From: Ochrovirga pacifica
GTDB lineage: Bacteria; Bacteroidota; Bacteroidia; Flavobacteriales; Flavobacteriaceae
Direction of reading: 5' to 3'
Assembly: GCF_000220525.1 (NCBI RefSeq)
Contig: NZ_AFPK01000071.1
Coordinates: 1 to 64,000, forward strand
DNA length: 64,000 nucleotides
The stretch's first letter is position 1, and each line of letters begins with the position of its first letter. The translations under genes and the position numbers were made by a program. The notes beneath the pieces are model-generated. The model did not search any database and was not told the origin of the DNA. It saw nothing but the letters and a program-made list of their open reading frames with translations. Positions 9,087-17,542 of this stretch are shown here, in pieces.

Positions 9087-9854
9087 ATGGGCACACTAAA
9101 AATAGCAGATAAAGAGTTCAACTCTAGATTATTTACAGGAACAGGAAAATTCAGTTCTAATGATTTGATGGCACAAGCCATTTTAGCATCGGAAAGCGAA
9201 TTGGTAACCGTAGCGTTAAAACGTGTTGATGTTGACAACGAACAGGATAAGATGTTACAAAGCATCAATCAATCTCATGTAAACCTGTTACCTAATACCT
9301 CAGGGGTAAGAGATGCTAAGGAAGCTGTGTTTGCAGCTCAATTAGCTAGAGAAGCTTTGGAAACGAATTGGATCAAATTAGAAATTCATCCAGACCCAAA
9401 ATATTTATTACCAGATCCTATTGAGACATTAAAAGCTGCCGAAGAGCTGGTGAAACTTGGTTTTGTGGTGATGCCATACATCCACGCGGATCCAGTTTTA
9501 TGTAAAAGACTTGAAGAAGTAGGAACACAATGCGTGATGCCTTTAGGAGCACCTATTGGAACCAATAAAGGATTAAAAACCATGGATTTCTTGGAGATCA
9601 TTATTGAGCAAAGCAACATCCCCGTGATTGTGGATGCTGGAATTGGAGCACCATCACACGCAGCTTATGCAATGGAATTAGGAGCCGATGCTGTGTTGGT
9701 AAATACAGCCATTGCCGTTTCACAAAACCCCGTAGAGATGGCCAAAGCCTTTAAGATGGCTGTAGAAGCTGGTAGAATGGCTTATAATGCAAAATTAGCT
9801 ACCATTAAGCAACATGCAGAGGCAAGTAGTCCGTTAACGAGTTTTTTACAGTAG
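9087..9854 (+). CDS. thiG: ThiG, thiazole synthase
   Basis: ThiG forms the thiazole phosphate ring from DXP, dehydroglycine and ThiS thiocarboxylate. The 255-residue length is normal. The Schiff-base lysine lies in NWIKLEI (K97), followed by the conserved [18 protein letters not shown]. The phosphate-binding segments are [15 protein letters not shown] and [29 protein letters not shown]. It precedes thiH, which supplies dehydroglycine from tyrosine. The start at ATG 9087 matches the family. Confidence 0.96.
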   Translation: MGTLKIADKEFNSRLFTGTGKFSSNDLMAQAILASESELVTVALKRVDVDNEQDKMLQSINQSHVNLLPNTSGVRDAKEAVFAAQLAREALETNWIKLEIHPDPKYLLPDPIETLKAAEELVKLGFVVMPYIHADPVLCKRLEEVGTQCVMPLGAPIGTNKGLKTMDFLEIIIEQSNIPVIVDAGIGAPSHAAYAMELGADAVLVNTAIAVSQNPVEMAKAFKMAVEAGRMAYNAKLATIKQHAEASSPLTSFLQ

Positions 9855-9998
9855 CAATGTATATAGAAGTTAAGAATTTAAGGAGTTATAGTTCCCTTTG
9901 GGAACAGAAGTTAAGAAGGCACAAACATTCTCTTCTTAACTCCCGCTCGTTTGCGAGCTTTAACTCCTCAAATTCTTAACTCCTCAAATTCTAAAAAC
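9855..9998 (+). repeat. thiG-thiH spacer: nested inverted repeats with two mini-hairpins
   Basis: The outer arms are 9868-9888 and 9961-9981, 21 bp with one mismatch, built of the word AGTTAAGAATT plus AAGGAGTTA. Inner arms are AGTTAAGAAG at 9909-9918 and its perfect complement at 9932-9941. Two perfect small hairpins are embedded: GTTCCC-ttt-GGGAAC (9890-9904) and GCTCG-tttg-CGAGC (about 9945-9958). An upstream in-frame ATG at 9951 would read this spacer as part of ThiH, but the encoded residues are not conserved. Confidence 0.85.
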
Positions 9999-11111
9999 AT
10001 GAACAAAACATTTCAAAATATATTCGACACTTATAATTGGGATGAAACCTTAGCAAGCATCAACGCAAAAACAGCACAAGATGTAGAATATGCTCTAAAC
10101 AAATCAAAAAGAGATCTAGAAGATTTTAAGGCCTTAATTTCTCCTTCGGCTGCACCATATTTAGAGCAAATGGCTCAGCTAAGTCAACAAATCACAAAAA
10201 AACGATTTGGAAATACCATACAAATGTATGTGCCCATGTATTTATCTAACGAGTGTCAGAACATTTGTACTTACTGCGGATTTAGCATGACCAATAAAAT
10301 TCCTCGCAGAACTCTTACCGATGCGGAAATTTTAAAAGAAGTAGATTTTATCAAATCTAAAGGATATGACCATATTTTACTGGTAACAGGAGAAGCAAAT
10401 AAAACCGTTGGTGTGGATTATATCAAGCACGCAATGGAGTTGATTAAAAACCAATTTGCTAACATTACCATCGAAGTCCAACCCTTAGATCAGGATGAAT
10501 ACGAAAGCTTGATTGAAGCCAATTTATATGCTGTGTTAGTGTACCAAGAAACCTATCATCGAGATGAGTACAAGAAACACCATCCCAAAGGAAAAAAATC
10601 AAACTTTAATTATCGATTGGAAACTCCAGACCGTTTGGGAAAAGCAGGTGTACATAAAATTGGTCTAGGTGCTTTGTTTGGTTTGGAAGATTGGCGAGCA
10701 GATAGCTTTTTTACAGCATTGCACTTAAAATATTTGCAAAAAACTTATTGGAAAACAAAATATTCCATCTCTTTTCCTAGACTGAGACCCCATAGTAGAG
10801 GACTTGATCCTAAGGTAGAAATGACGGATAAAGATTTGGTACAGACCATTTGTGCTTTTCGTTTGTTAGATGAAGATGTAGAACTCTCTATGAGTACCAG
10901 AGAAAGTGAAACATTTAGAAACAACATTGTGCATTTGGGAATTACTTCATTAAGCGCAGAGTCTAAAACCAATCCAGGAGGTTATGTCGTTGATCCGCAA
11001 ACCTTAGAACAGTTTGAAATATCCGACGAAAGACCTACCGAAAGCATTGCAGAAATGTTAACAAGTCAAGGATTAGAACCCGTGTGGAAAGATTGGGAAA
11101 CGTTTAATTAG
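9999..11111 (+). CDS. thiH: ThiH, 2-iminoacetate (dehydroglycine) synthase
   Basis: ThiH is a radical-SAM tyrosine lyase that supplies dehydroglycine to ThiG. From ATG 9999 the protein has 370 residues, the normal size. The cluster motif CX3CX2C is C86/C90/C93 (CQNICTYC). Other conserved parts include VTGEA, the TYHRDEYKKHHPKGKK-like segment and SFPRLRPH. The frame is open 48 bases further upstream to ATG 9951, but that extension is spacer repeat. Using ThiH rather than the oxygen-dependent ThiO fits many Bacteroidetes. The TAG stop is itself part of a repeat word. Confidence 0.95.
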   Translation: MNKTFQNIFDTYNWDETLASINAKTAQDVEYALNKSKRDLEDFKALISPSAAPYLEQMAQLSQQITKKRFGNTIQMYVPMYLSNECQNICTYCGFSMTNKIPRRTLTDAEILKEVDFIKSKGYDHILLVTGEANKTVGVDYIKHAMELIKNQFANITIEVQPLDQDEYESLIEANLYAVLVYQETYHRDEYKKHHPKGKKSNFNYRLETPDRLGKAGVHKIGLGALFGLEDWRADSFFTALHLKYLQKTYWKTKYSISFPRLRPHSRGLDPKVEMTDKDLVQTICAFRLLDEDVELSMSTRESETFRNNIVHLGITSLSAESKTNPGGYVVDPQTLEQFEISDERPTESIAEMLTSQGLEPVWKDWETFN

Positions 11112-11183
11112 TACTAAGTACTGAGTATCAAGACTTTTTCACAACGGATAGTTCTTCATACCTGATACCTGATACCTGATACC
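11108..11183 (+). repeat. thiH-thiF spacer: GTACT word plus CTGATAC tandem repeat
   Basis: TTAGTACTAAGTACTGAG at 11108-11125 differs by one base from the left arm in the thiS-thiC spacer (3687-3704) and provides the thiH stop codon. At about 11158-11182 the heptamer CTGATAC is repeated three times in tandem, ending directly at the thiF ATG. The intervening 30 bases show no pattern. Confidence 0.8.
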
Positions 11184-12227
11184 ATGAAATTAAATCAAAA
11201 CGAAAAAATATTATACAGCCGACATTTATTGTTAAATGAAATTGGCAAAGAGGGACAAGAAAAAATAAAAGCAGCTAAGGTGTTGGTAATTGGTGCTGGT
11301 GGTTTGGGTTGTCCTATATTACAGTATTTAACGGCTGCTGGTGTAGGAACTATTGGAATTGTAGACGGAGACAAAGTTGATGTTACCAATTTACAACGTC
11401 AAATTTTGTACGGGGTAGATGATATAGGAAAATCCAAAGCGCGTAGTGCGGCAAAGCGATTAAAGCAGCTAAACCCCTATGTGAAGTTTGTTGTTCATGA
11501 GTTTTTTATCAGCTCTAAAAATGCTTTAGCCATTTTTGAACAATATGATATTATTATAGATGGTTCTGATAATTTTCAGACTCGCTATTTGTGCAACGAT
11601 GCCGCAGTATTGACCAATAAACCTTTAGTGTTCGGTTCTATTTTTAAGTTCGAAGGGCAAGTGTCCGTTTTTAACTATCAAGATGGGCCTACCTATCGCT
11701 GTTTGTATCCAGAACCACCAAAATCAGGATCGGTTCCCAACTGTTCAGAAATTGGTGTATTAGGAGTGTTGCCAGGAATTGTAGGTAGCTACCAAGCCAA
11801 TGAAGTCTTAAAGATAATTTGCAATTTGGGAAATGTTTTGTCTGGAAAATTACTAACCATCAACACCTTAAACAATCAGAGTTATGTGTTGTCTTTTGCT
11901 AAAAACGACACCATTCAGATCAAAGAATTGATTGACTACAATGTTTTTTGTGGATTTGAATTCTTTGAAAATGAAATCGAATTTAAAAGTCTTACCGAAA
12001 ATCATCAACTGGTAGATATTAGATCTGATTTAGAGAGAGAAATAGACCATATTGGAGGCATACATATTGCTGAAGAAAAACTCCGCAACAACCCTCTTTT
12101 ACTAAAATCAGATAAAAAAATAGTACTGTATTGTCAAACAGGAAACAGGAGCAAACAACTCATTCAGGATTTAGACTTAAACATTCAATCTTTAAAAGGA
12201 GGTATAAAAAAAGCATCACAAAAGTGA
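11184..12227 (+). CDS. thiF: ThiF/MoeB-type adenylyltransferase with C-terminal rhodanese domain
   Basis: The enzyme activates the ThiS C-terminus by adenylation and, through its rhodanese domain, can deliver sulfur. Residues 1-245 form the E1-like domain, with ATP loop GAGGLGCPILQYL, DKVDVTNLQRQ and IIDGSDNFQTR. The C-terminal rhodanese domain carries the active-site loop YCQTGNRS. The total of 347 residues is slightly short. The zinc pairs usual in MoeB/ThiF are incomplete: TYRCLYPEPP has Thr in place of the first Cys, and the second CxxC pair is replaced by VFCGFEFF. The last codons lie inside the transcription terminator. Neighbourhood favours ThiF over MoeB. Confidence 0.88.
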   Translation: MKLNQNEKILYSRHLLLNEIGKEGQEKIKAAKVLVIGAGGLGCPILQYLTAAGVGTIGIVDGDKVDVTNLQRQILYGVDDIGKSKARSAAKRLKQLNPYVKFVVHEFFISSKNALAIFEQYDIIIDGSDNFQTRYLCNDAAVLTNKPLVFGSIFKFEGQVSVFNYQDGPTYRCLYPEPPKSGSVPNCSEIGVLGVLPGIVGSYQANEVLKIICNLGNVLSGKLLTINTLNNQSYVLSFAKNDTIQIKELIDYNVFCGFEFFENEIEFKSLTENHQLVDIRSDLEREIDHIGGIHIAEEKLRNNPLLLKSDKKIVLYCQTGNRSKQLIQDLDLNIQSLKGGIKKASQK

Positions 12228-12236
12228 TGCTTTTAC
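12206..12236. terminator. Bidirectional terminator closing the thi operon
   Basis: AAAAAGCATCAC-aaaa-GTGATGCTTTTA forms a strong stem flanked by A and T runs. It encodes the final codons and TGA stop of thiF, and lies next to the stop of the convergent gene at 12237, so it can serve both strands. Confidence 0.85.
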
Positions 12237-12725
12237 TTATTTTACAGAGCTTATATGATTGAATCCATCCAATCGTGTAAACTGATAAACTTTGTTTGCA
12301 AGGTGTTTTTCTAATTCCGTTTTTACTTCTTTAACTTTATTTTTATTATAATGTTGTGCATACAAATCTAGCTTGCCATCTTTTGTTCTGTACTCTACAA
12401 AAACAGCATCATATATACAAGTAGTTCCGTGTTTGGTGGTAAAGGAATCACTGGTATTTCTCTTTACCACAGGGGTACTTCCTGTTCTTATCTTTACTTG
12501 ATTTTGCGCACAATCAATAAAAATATCGTTGTACAACTCTTTAGACTTGTAATCATTGGTTAGAAAATAACCACTATATTCCTCAAAGTAACCAACAAAA
12601 ACGACTTTTTCAATCTTATCCCAATCGACAAAAAACCTCTCAGAATCCGTATTTACGACTTCTATTCCGTTTTGATTAAAGTTTAGGAAACTTTTTACTC
12701 CTAATTTTGCTAGTAACTTTTTCAT
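12237..12725 (-). CDS. Conserved hypothetical protein, 162 residues
   Basis: Not recognised. The protein is soluble with no signal peptide or membrane segment. It starts MKKLLAKLGVKSF and contains VDWDKIEKVVFVGYFEEYSGYFLTND followed by a basic C-terminal half (HYNKNKVKEVKTELEKHLANK). The beta-strand-rich middle (TTCIYDAVFVEYRTKDGKLDLY) suggests a PH-like or small alpha/beta domain, but this is a guess. It lies downstream of gatB::aspS on the same strand with a 78-base gap and shares a terminator with the thi operon. Confidence 0.65.
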   Translation of the reverse strand: MKKLLAKLGVKSFLNFNQNGIEVVNTDSERFFVDWDKIEKVVFVGYFEEYSGYFLTNDYKSKELYNDIFIDCAQNQVKIRTGSTPVVKRNTSDSFTTKHGTTCIYDAVFVEYRTKDGKLDLYAQHYNKNKVKEVKTELEKHLANKVYQFTRLDGFNHISSVK

Positions 12726-12803
12726 ATGGCAAATATATGTATTCTTAGCTGCAATTACGCTATCCTACAATTGAGTAATTGTACTCTTTTCTTATATTAT
12801 TAT

Positions 12804-15800
12804 TTATTTTTTAGCGATTACTCTCACATTCATCTCCTCTACTTTTTTAGTAGACAATTTAGATGGTGATTTAAACAATAAATCTTCAGACGAACCTGTT
12901 TTAGGGAAAGCCATTACTTCTCTAATAGATGCTTTCTTTTCTAAAATCATCATCAATCTATCTACTCCCCATGCAATACCTCCGTGTGGTGGTGCTCCGT
13001 AATGGAATGCTTCATACATCGTGCCAACACTTTTTAACATTTCTTCTTTATTGTAACCCATATTTTTATAGGTTGCTTCTAAGATTTCAGGTTTGTGAGC
13101 ACGAACAGATCCTCCTCCAATTTCATAACCATTTAAAATTAAATCGTATTGTTGGGCAATAATAGTTCCTATTTCCTCTTCTTTACCATTCATATGCTTT
13201 TCTAAATCATATATAGCTGGCATAGAAAATGGGTTGTGTGTAAAAGTCCAACGTCCTTCGTCAGTTTTTTCAAACATCGGGAAATCTACTACCCACGCAG
13301 GTCTTAATTCCTTAGGGTTGATGAGTTTTAACATCGCTCCTAATTCTTGACGAACTGCATCTAACGCTTTGTTTGCAGTAGCATAATCCGCAGCTGAGAA
13401 GAATACAACATCTCCTACTTGCGCATCAGCAGCTTTAATGATACTCTCAGCAATCTCTTCTCCTAAGAACTTGATAATTGGCGATTGTAAATCGTTTTCA
13501 TTCACAAAAATGTAAGCCAATCCACCTAAACCATGTTGTTGTGCAATAGAAGTTAACTTTTCTATTTGTCCTTTAGACATACGTTTGCTTCCTTGCTCCT
13601 CAGCAGAAACCTTAATACACTTAACGATTCCTCCTTCATCAATAGGTTTAGAAAATACTTGGAAAGTAGTCCCTTTTACAATTTCTGTAATGTCTTGCAT
13701 TTGCAAACCAAAACGTAAATCTGGTCTATCACAACCATATTTATCCATTGCTTCTTTGTAAGTAATCACTTCAAAAGGACGTAAAAGCCACTTGTTACCA
13801 TAAATTTTCTTTACAATGGTGTTAAACATTTCAGTGTTTAAGTTGATGATGTCTTGCATAGAAGCATAAGCCATCTCAATATCCAATTGTGTAAACTCTG
13901 GCTGACGGTCTCCACGTGAATCTTCATCACGGAAACAACGTGCAATTTGGAAATACTTATCAACCCCCCCCACCATCAACATTTGCTTGAACTGTTGTGG
14001 AGCTTGTGGTAAGGTATAAAACGCTCCTGGTTCTTTACGAGAAGGCACAATAAACTCTCTTGCTCCTTCGTCTGTACCTGCTGTTAAAATTGGTGTTTCT
14101 ACTTCTAAGAAACCATCCTCATCCAACATATCACGTAACAACTTAATCACTTTATGTCGATTAACTATAGCTTTACGTACATCTTGATTTCTGTGATCTA
14201 AAAACTTATATTCAAAACGAACGGCTTCGTTAGAACGTGTTGCTTTTTTAATTTCAAAAGGTAAGGTTCTAGACAAGTTTAAAATATCTAAATCCGTAGC
14301 TTCTAATTCAATTTTCCCTGTTCTTAATCCAGCATTGTAATCATCTTCTCTACGTTGTACTATTTTTCCTGTAACAGTAATAACAGATTCTGGTTTCAAT
14401 TTCATCAACTCATCTAAGTTAGGGAAGGATTCTCTACTTAAACGAACTTGAATAATTTCGTAAGAGGCATCACGCAAATCAATAAAAATTAATTCTCCAT
14501 GATCTCGCACACTTGCTACCCATCCTGCTAAACCTACAGTAGTATCAATCGTTTCTTCGGTAATATCTGTAACAACATGTGTTCTGTAATCTTCTTTTAT
14601 TACTAAAGGAATTTCTGGTAATACTTCTTTTTCGTTGTTGGTTGTTGGTTCCTGGTTCTTAGCTCCTTGAATCCCTTCTTTAACTCCTTCATTCTTAACT
14701 TCTGAAGTACTAGAACTCAGCGTAGCTATAATCATCTCACGAATTACATTCCCTGGTGCTCCTTTACCAATTTTTGCAATTACTTTACCAACTAAAACTC
14801 CTGCTTTTCCTTTGTTTCCTCCTTTTATATCATTCGCAATCGCTTCGTTTTCTGCAATAGCAGCATTTACAGCTTCTTGAATTTGTGCTTCAGAAATGGT
14901 ATTATCAGCAAAATATTTTTTGTAATCAAACTTAGGGTTCGTCAACAATTCTTCAATTGCTTTTTGAACCAATACATTGGTTACTTTTCCATCTTTAAAA
15001 GATTTAAAAATAGAGATTAAATCATCTATATTCTCAATCTTATCGTAATCCTCTGCTTTAATGTTATTGGTTAATGTTTTGGCTACAAAAGCTACATCAC
15101 CAATAGCATCAATCAATGCCATTACCGTGCTAGAACGTAAAGCATCCGCAGTAAAGAACTTGGCATCTTGAGGTTTTACCTTTCCATCAATTAAAATAGT
15201 TTCTACCGCATGTGGTAAAATACTGTTGTCTACTTTTATACTATCTACTACATCTTTAATAGCTACAAACGGCAAATCTGGTTCAGAAATATAACGATAA
15301 TCAGCATCGTATTCTTTCTTACGCATGGTTTTGGTTTGCTTTAAAGCTTCATCCCACAAAACTGTTGTTTGATCTGGTCTAAACTCTTTGTGCTCTATGT
15401 AATAGTTTAATTGTTTTTCTATTTCTTCTTTTAAAGCCTCTACCATAAACTTAAACGAGTTTAAGTTTTTAATTTCGGTACGAGGATTTAACACATCAGT
15501 TCCTTTTAACCTTAACGATACAGAAACATCCGATTTGAACTGTCCTTTTTCTAAGTTTGCTTCTGAAACTCCTAAGTTCTGTACAATACGTTGCACATAT
15601 TGAGCATAAGTAGAGGCATCTTCTATATTTCTGATACAAGGTTTGGTTACAATTTCAATTAACGGAACTCCCGCTTTGTTAAAATCAACCAAAGAAATAG
15701 TTTTCTCGTGCACCAATTTTGCAGCATCTTCTTCTACATGCACTTGCTCAATTTGTACAGAAAATTGAGAACCATCGTTTCTATAACAAGCCACCTCTCC

Positions 15801-16145
15801 ATCTGGAATGATAGGATTGTGAAACTGGGTTATCTGAATATTCTTTGGATTATCTGGGTATTCGTAATGTTTACGATCCCATGACGTAATTTCGTTAGAA
15901 AAAGTTGAATTGATGGCCTTTCCAAAATAAATAGCTTTGGTTATAGCCTCTTTGTTGATGGCTGGCAACACTCCCATTTGCCCTGTACAAACCGGACAAA
16001 TATTTACATTTGCTTCTTCGCTTTCCTCATTCGCACATCCACAAAACAACTTAGATTTTGTGTTTAAACGAACGTGAGTTTCTAAACCAATTACTAATTC
16101 TATTCCGTTTTCTTCTATTAGAGAATTTAATCTTTCTAATTCCAT
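12804..16145 (-). CDS. gatB-aspS: GatB::AspRS fusion (Asp/Glu-tRNA amidotransferase subunit B - aspartyl-tRNA synthetase)
   Basis: A single 1113-residue frame joins two complete enzymes. Residues 1-476 are GatB: cradle domain with zinc site C35/C37/C50/C53, the VHVEEDAAKLVHE block, and the C-terminal YqeY-type tRNA-binding tail ending GAPGNVIREMI. Residues about 477-510 are a Ser/Lys/Asn-rich linker encoded by spacer-like repeat DNA. Residues 511-1113 are bacterial-type AspRS: OB anticodon domain (GWVASVRDHGELIFIDLRD), class II motif 2 (RCFRDEDSRGDRQPEFTQLDIE), the GAD insertion, and motif 3 (GIAWGVDRL). No ATG, GTG or TTG occurs in frame across the linker, so AspRS should be made only as the fusion. 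His549 in RDHG is the residue seen in non-discriminating AspRSs, where E. coli has Leu30. It overlaps gatA by one base (TAATG). Confidence 0.93.
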   Translation of the reverse strand: MELERLNSLIEENGIELVIGLETHVRLNTKSKLFCGCANEESEEANVNICPVCTGQMGVLPAINKEAITKAIYFGKAINSTFSNEITSWDRKHYEYPDNPKNIQITQFHNPIIPDGEVACYRNDGSQFSVQIEQVHVEEDAAKLVHEKTISLVDFNKAGVPLIEIVTKPCIRNIEDASTYAQYVQRIVQNLGVSEANLEKGQFKSDVSVSLRLKGTDVLNPRTEIKNLNSFKFMVEALKEEIEKQLNYYIEHKEFRPDQTTVLWDEALKQTKTMRKKEYDADYRYISEPDLPFVAIKDVVDSIKVDNSILPHAVETILIDGKVKPQDAKFFTADALRSSTVMALIDAIGDVAFVAKTLTNNIKAEDYDKIENIDDLISIFKSFKDGKVTNVLVQKAIEELLTNPKFDYKKYFADNTISEAQIQEAVNAAIAENEAIANDIKGGNKGKAGVLVGKVIAKIGKGAPGNVIREMIIATLSSSTSEVKNEGVKEGIQGAKNQEPTTNNEKEVLPEIPLVIKEDYRTHVVTDITEETIDTTVGLAGWVASVRDHGELIFIDLRDASYEIIQVRLSRESFPNLDELMKLKPESVITVTGKIVQRREDDYNAGLRTGKIELEATDLDILNLSRTLPFEIKKATRSNEAVRFEYKFLDHRNQDVRKAIVNRHKVIKLLRDMLDEDGFLEVETPILTAGTDEGAREFIVPSRKEPGAFYTLPQAPQQFKQMLMVGGVDKYFQIARCFRDEDSRGDRQPEFTQLDIEMAYASMQDIINLNTEMFNTIVKKIYGNKWLLRPFEVITYKEAMDKYGCDRPDLRFGLQMQDITEIVKGTTFQVFSKPIDEGGIVKCIKVSAEEQGSKRMSKGQIEKLTSIAQQHGLGGLAYIFVNENDLQSPIIKFLGEEIAESIIKAADAQVGDVVFFSAADYATANKALDAVRQELGAMLKLINPKELRPAWVVDFPMFEKTDEGRWTFTHNPFSMPAIYDLEKHMNGKEEEIGTIIAQQYDLILNGYEIGGGSVRAHKPEILEATYKNMGYNKEEMLKSVGTMYEAFHYGAPPHGGIAWGVDRLMMILEKKASIREVMAFPKTGSSEDLLFKSPSKLSTKKVEEMNVRVIAKK
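14628..14705 (-). repeat. Spacer-type repeat words encoding the GatB-AspRS linker
   Basis: Read on the minus strand this begins GAAGTTAAGAATGAAGGAG and continues TTAAAGAAGG, matching the word in the thiG-thiH spacer. It then turns into CAGGAACCAACAACCAACAAC, a second low-complexity word. It encodes residues 481-506, between the conserved ends of GatB and AspRS. Confidence 0.75.
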
Positions 16146-17542
16146 TATTGCACTTGGTTTAAAAAGTTAGCAAACTGTAAAATTGTTTGTTCTTTATTTT
16201 TGGCTCCTGTAACCTGTATTCCTGTTTCTGTTCCAAAAGGACAAGTTAAAGTTGGTAATTGCCCTAAACTGAACCCTACCGTATAAGCATCTGACAAATA
16301 CATGGCATGCGGGTTGCTTAGTACTTCTCCAATTTTTGGAACTGGTCCTGGTGTTACAGGTGATAAAATAATATCAACTTTATTAAAATCAGCTTCAAAA
16401 GCAGCTTCTATTTCTTTTCTTAATTCCTGACCTTTTAAGTAAATCGCATCAGAAAACCCTTGAGACAATACTTGATTTCCTCCTACAATTCTACGTTGGG
16501 TTTCTTCGGTAAATTTTTCTGAACGCGTAATCATGTAGGTATCCTTCAAATTTTTTCCTTCTATTCTATCTCCATAATTGGTTCCATCCAAACGAGATAA
16601 GTTCGATGCTGTTTCTGCCATCGCTAAGGTATAGTAGGTAGAAACTAAAGTATCTGCATTAAAAAAGTCCAATTCTTGAACTTCGTACCCTGATGCTTTT
16701 ATTTTTTCAATCGTTGCTAAAAAGTCTGCTTTTACTTTTGGGTCGATGGCATCATTCTCAATAAAGTTCTTAAAATATCCAATTTTAATTCCTGCTGGTT
16801 TTGATTCAATTACCTCAGCATTGATCTCTTCTGATGCAATGGTTGTTTGATCTTTTGGATCTTTCCCACTCATCACATTCATCACAATCGCAACATCTTC
16901 TATAGACTTAGCCAAAGGTCCAACGGTGTCTGTAGACGATGCATAAGCCATTAACCCATAACGAGACACTCGACCGTAAGTTGGTTTTAAACCATAAATT
17001 TTATTATATCCTGCTGGCTGACGGATAGAACCTCCTGTATCTCCACCAATAGAAAACACGGTATAATCTGCAGCAACATTTACTGCAGAACCTCCAGAAG
17101 AACCTCCTGCTACTAAACTTGTATCAATGGCATTTTTAACACTTCCAAAAACGGTATTTTCAGAAGAAGAACCGTGACCAAAACTGTCACAATTTTCTTT
17201 GGCCATAGGAATGGCTCCAGCATCTAACAATTTTTGAATAGCAGTTGCCGTATATGCAGACTTGTATTGTTTTAACAAATCGGAACTTGCAGATGTATAG
17301 GTTCCTTGCACCATGTATACATCTTTAATTCCAAACGGAATTCCCTCTAACAAACCTATTTCTTCTCCATTGGCAATTTTAGCATCTACTTTTGCAGCAG
17401 CTTCCAAAGCCAAATCTTCTAAAACAGTGTTTACAGAATTATATTTATTCTCTTTTAGTAACGCTAATTTTTCTTGAACCAAAGCGGTACAAGTGTATTT
17501 TTTAGCAACTAAATCTTGATGTATTTTTTTTATCAAACTCAT
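16145..17542 (-). CDS. gatA: GatA, amidotransferase subunit A
   Basis: GatA releases ammonia from glutamine for the amidation of Asp-tRNA(Asn) or Glu-tRNA(Gln). The 465-residue protein has the amidase-signature triad at K73 (GIPFGIKDV), S148 (GGSSGGSA) and S172 (GGDTGGSIRQPA), with the spacing known from GatA. It is followed with a one-base overlap by the gatB::aspS fusion and preceded by gatC, so the full amidotransferase is encoded in one operon. The C-terminus lacks any extension. Confidence 0.95.
   Translation of the reverse strand: MSLIKKIHQDLVAKKYTCTALVQEKLALLKENKYNSVNTVLEDLALEAAAKVDAKIANGEEIGLLEGIPFGIKDVYMVQGTYTSASSDLLKQYKSAYTATAIQKLLDAGAIPMAKENCDSFGHGSSSENTVFGSVKNAIDTSLVAGGSSGGSAVNVAADYTVFSIGGDTGGSIRQPAGYNKIYGLKPTYGRVSRYGLMAYASSTDTVGPLAKSIEDVAIVMNVMSGKDPKDQTTIASEEINAEVIESKPAGIKIGYFKNFIENDAIDPKVKADFLATIEKIKASGYEVQELDFFNADTLVSTYYTLAMAETASNLSRLDGTNYGDRIEGKNLKDTYMITRSEKFTEETQRRIVGGNQVLSQGFSDAIYLKGQELRKEIEAAFEADFNKVDIILSPVTPGPVPKIGEVLSNPHAMYLSDAYTVGFSLGQLPTLTCPFGTETGIQVTGAKNKEQTILQFANFLNQVQ

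Noticed and set aside
9951-9998. Longer ThiH starting at ATG 9951
   Set aside because: The added 16 residues are translated spacer repeat, are not part of the family, and ATG 9999 gives the normal N-terminus.
13964-13971. Frameshift at the G8 run in aspS
   Set aside because: The AspRS frame is conserved on both sides of the run (LMVGG then DKYFQIARCFRDE).
12804-16145. Sequencing or assembly error joining gatB and aspS
   Set aside because: The linker keeps one frame over about 100 bases of low-complexity DNA with no stop, and it also lacks any start codon for a separate AspRS. An error would more likely leave a stop or a shifted frame on one side. It still deserves confirmation by reads.
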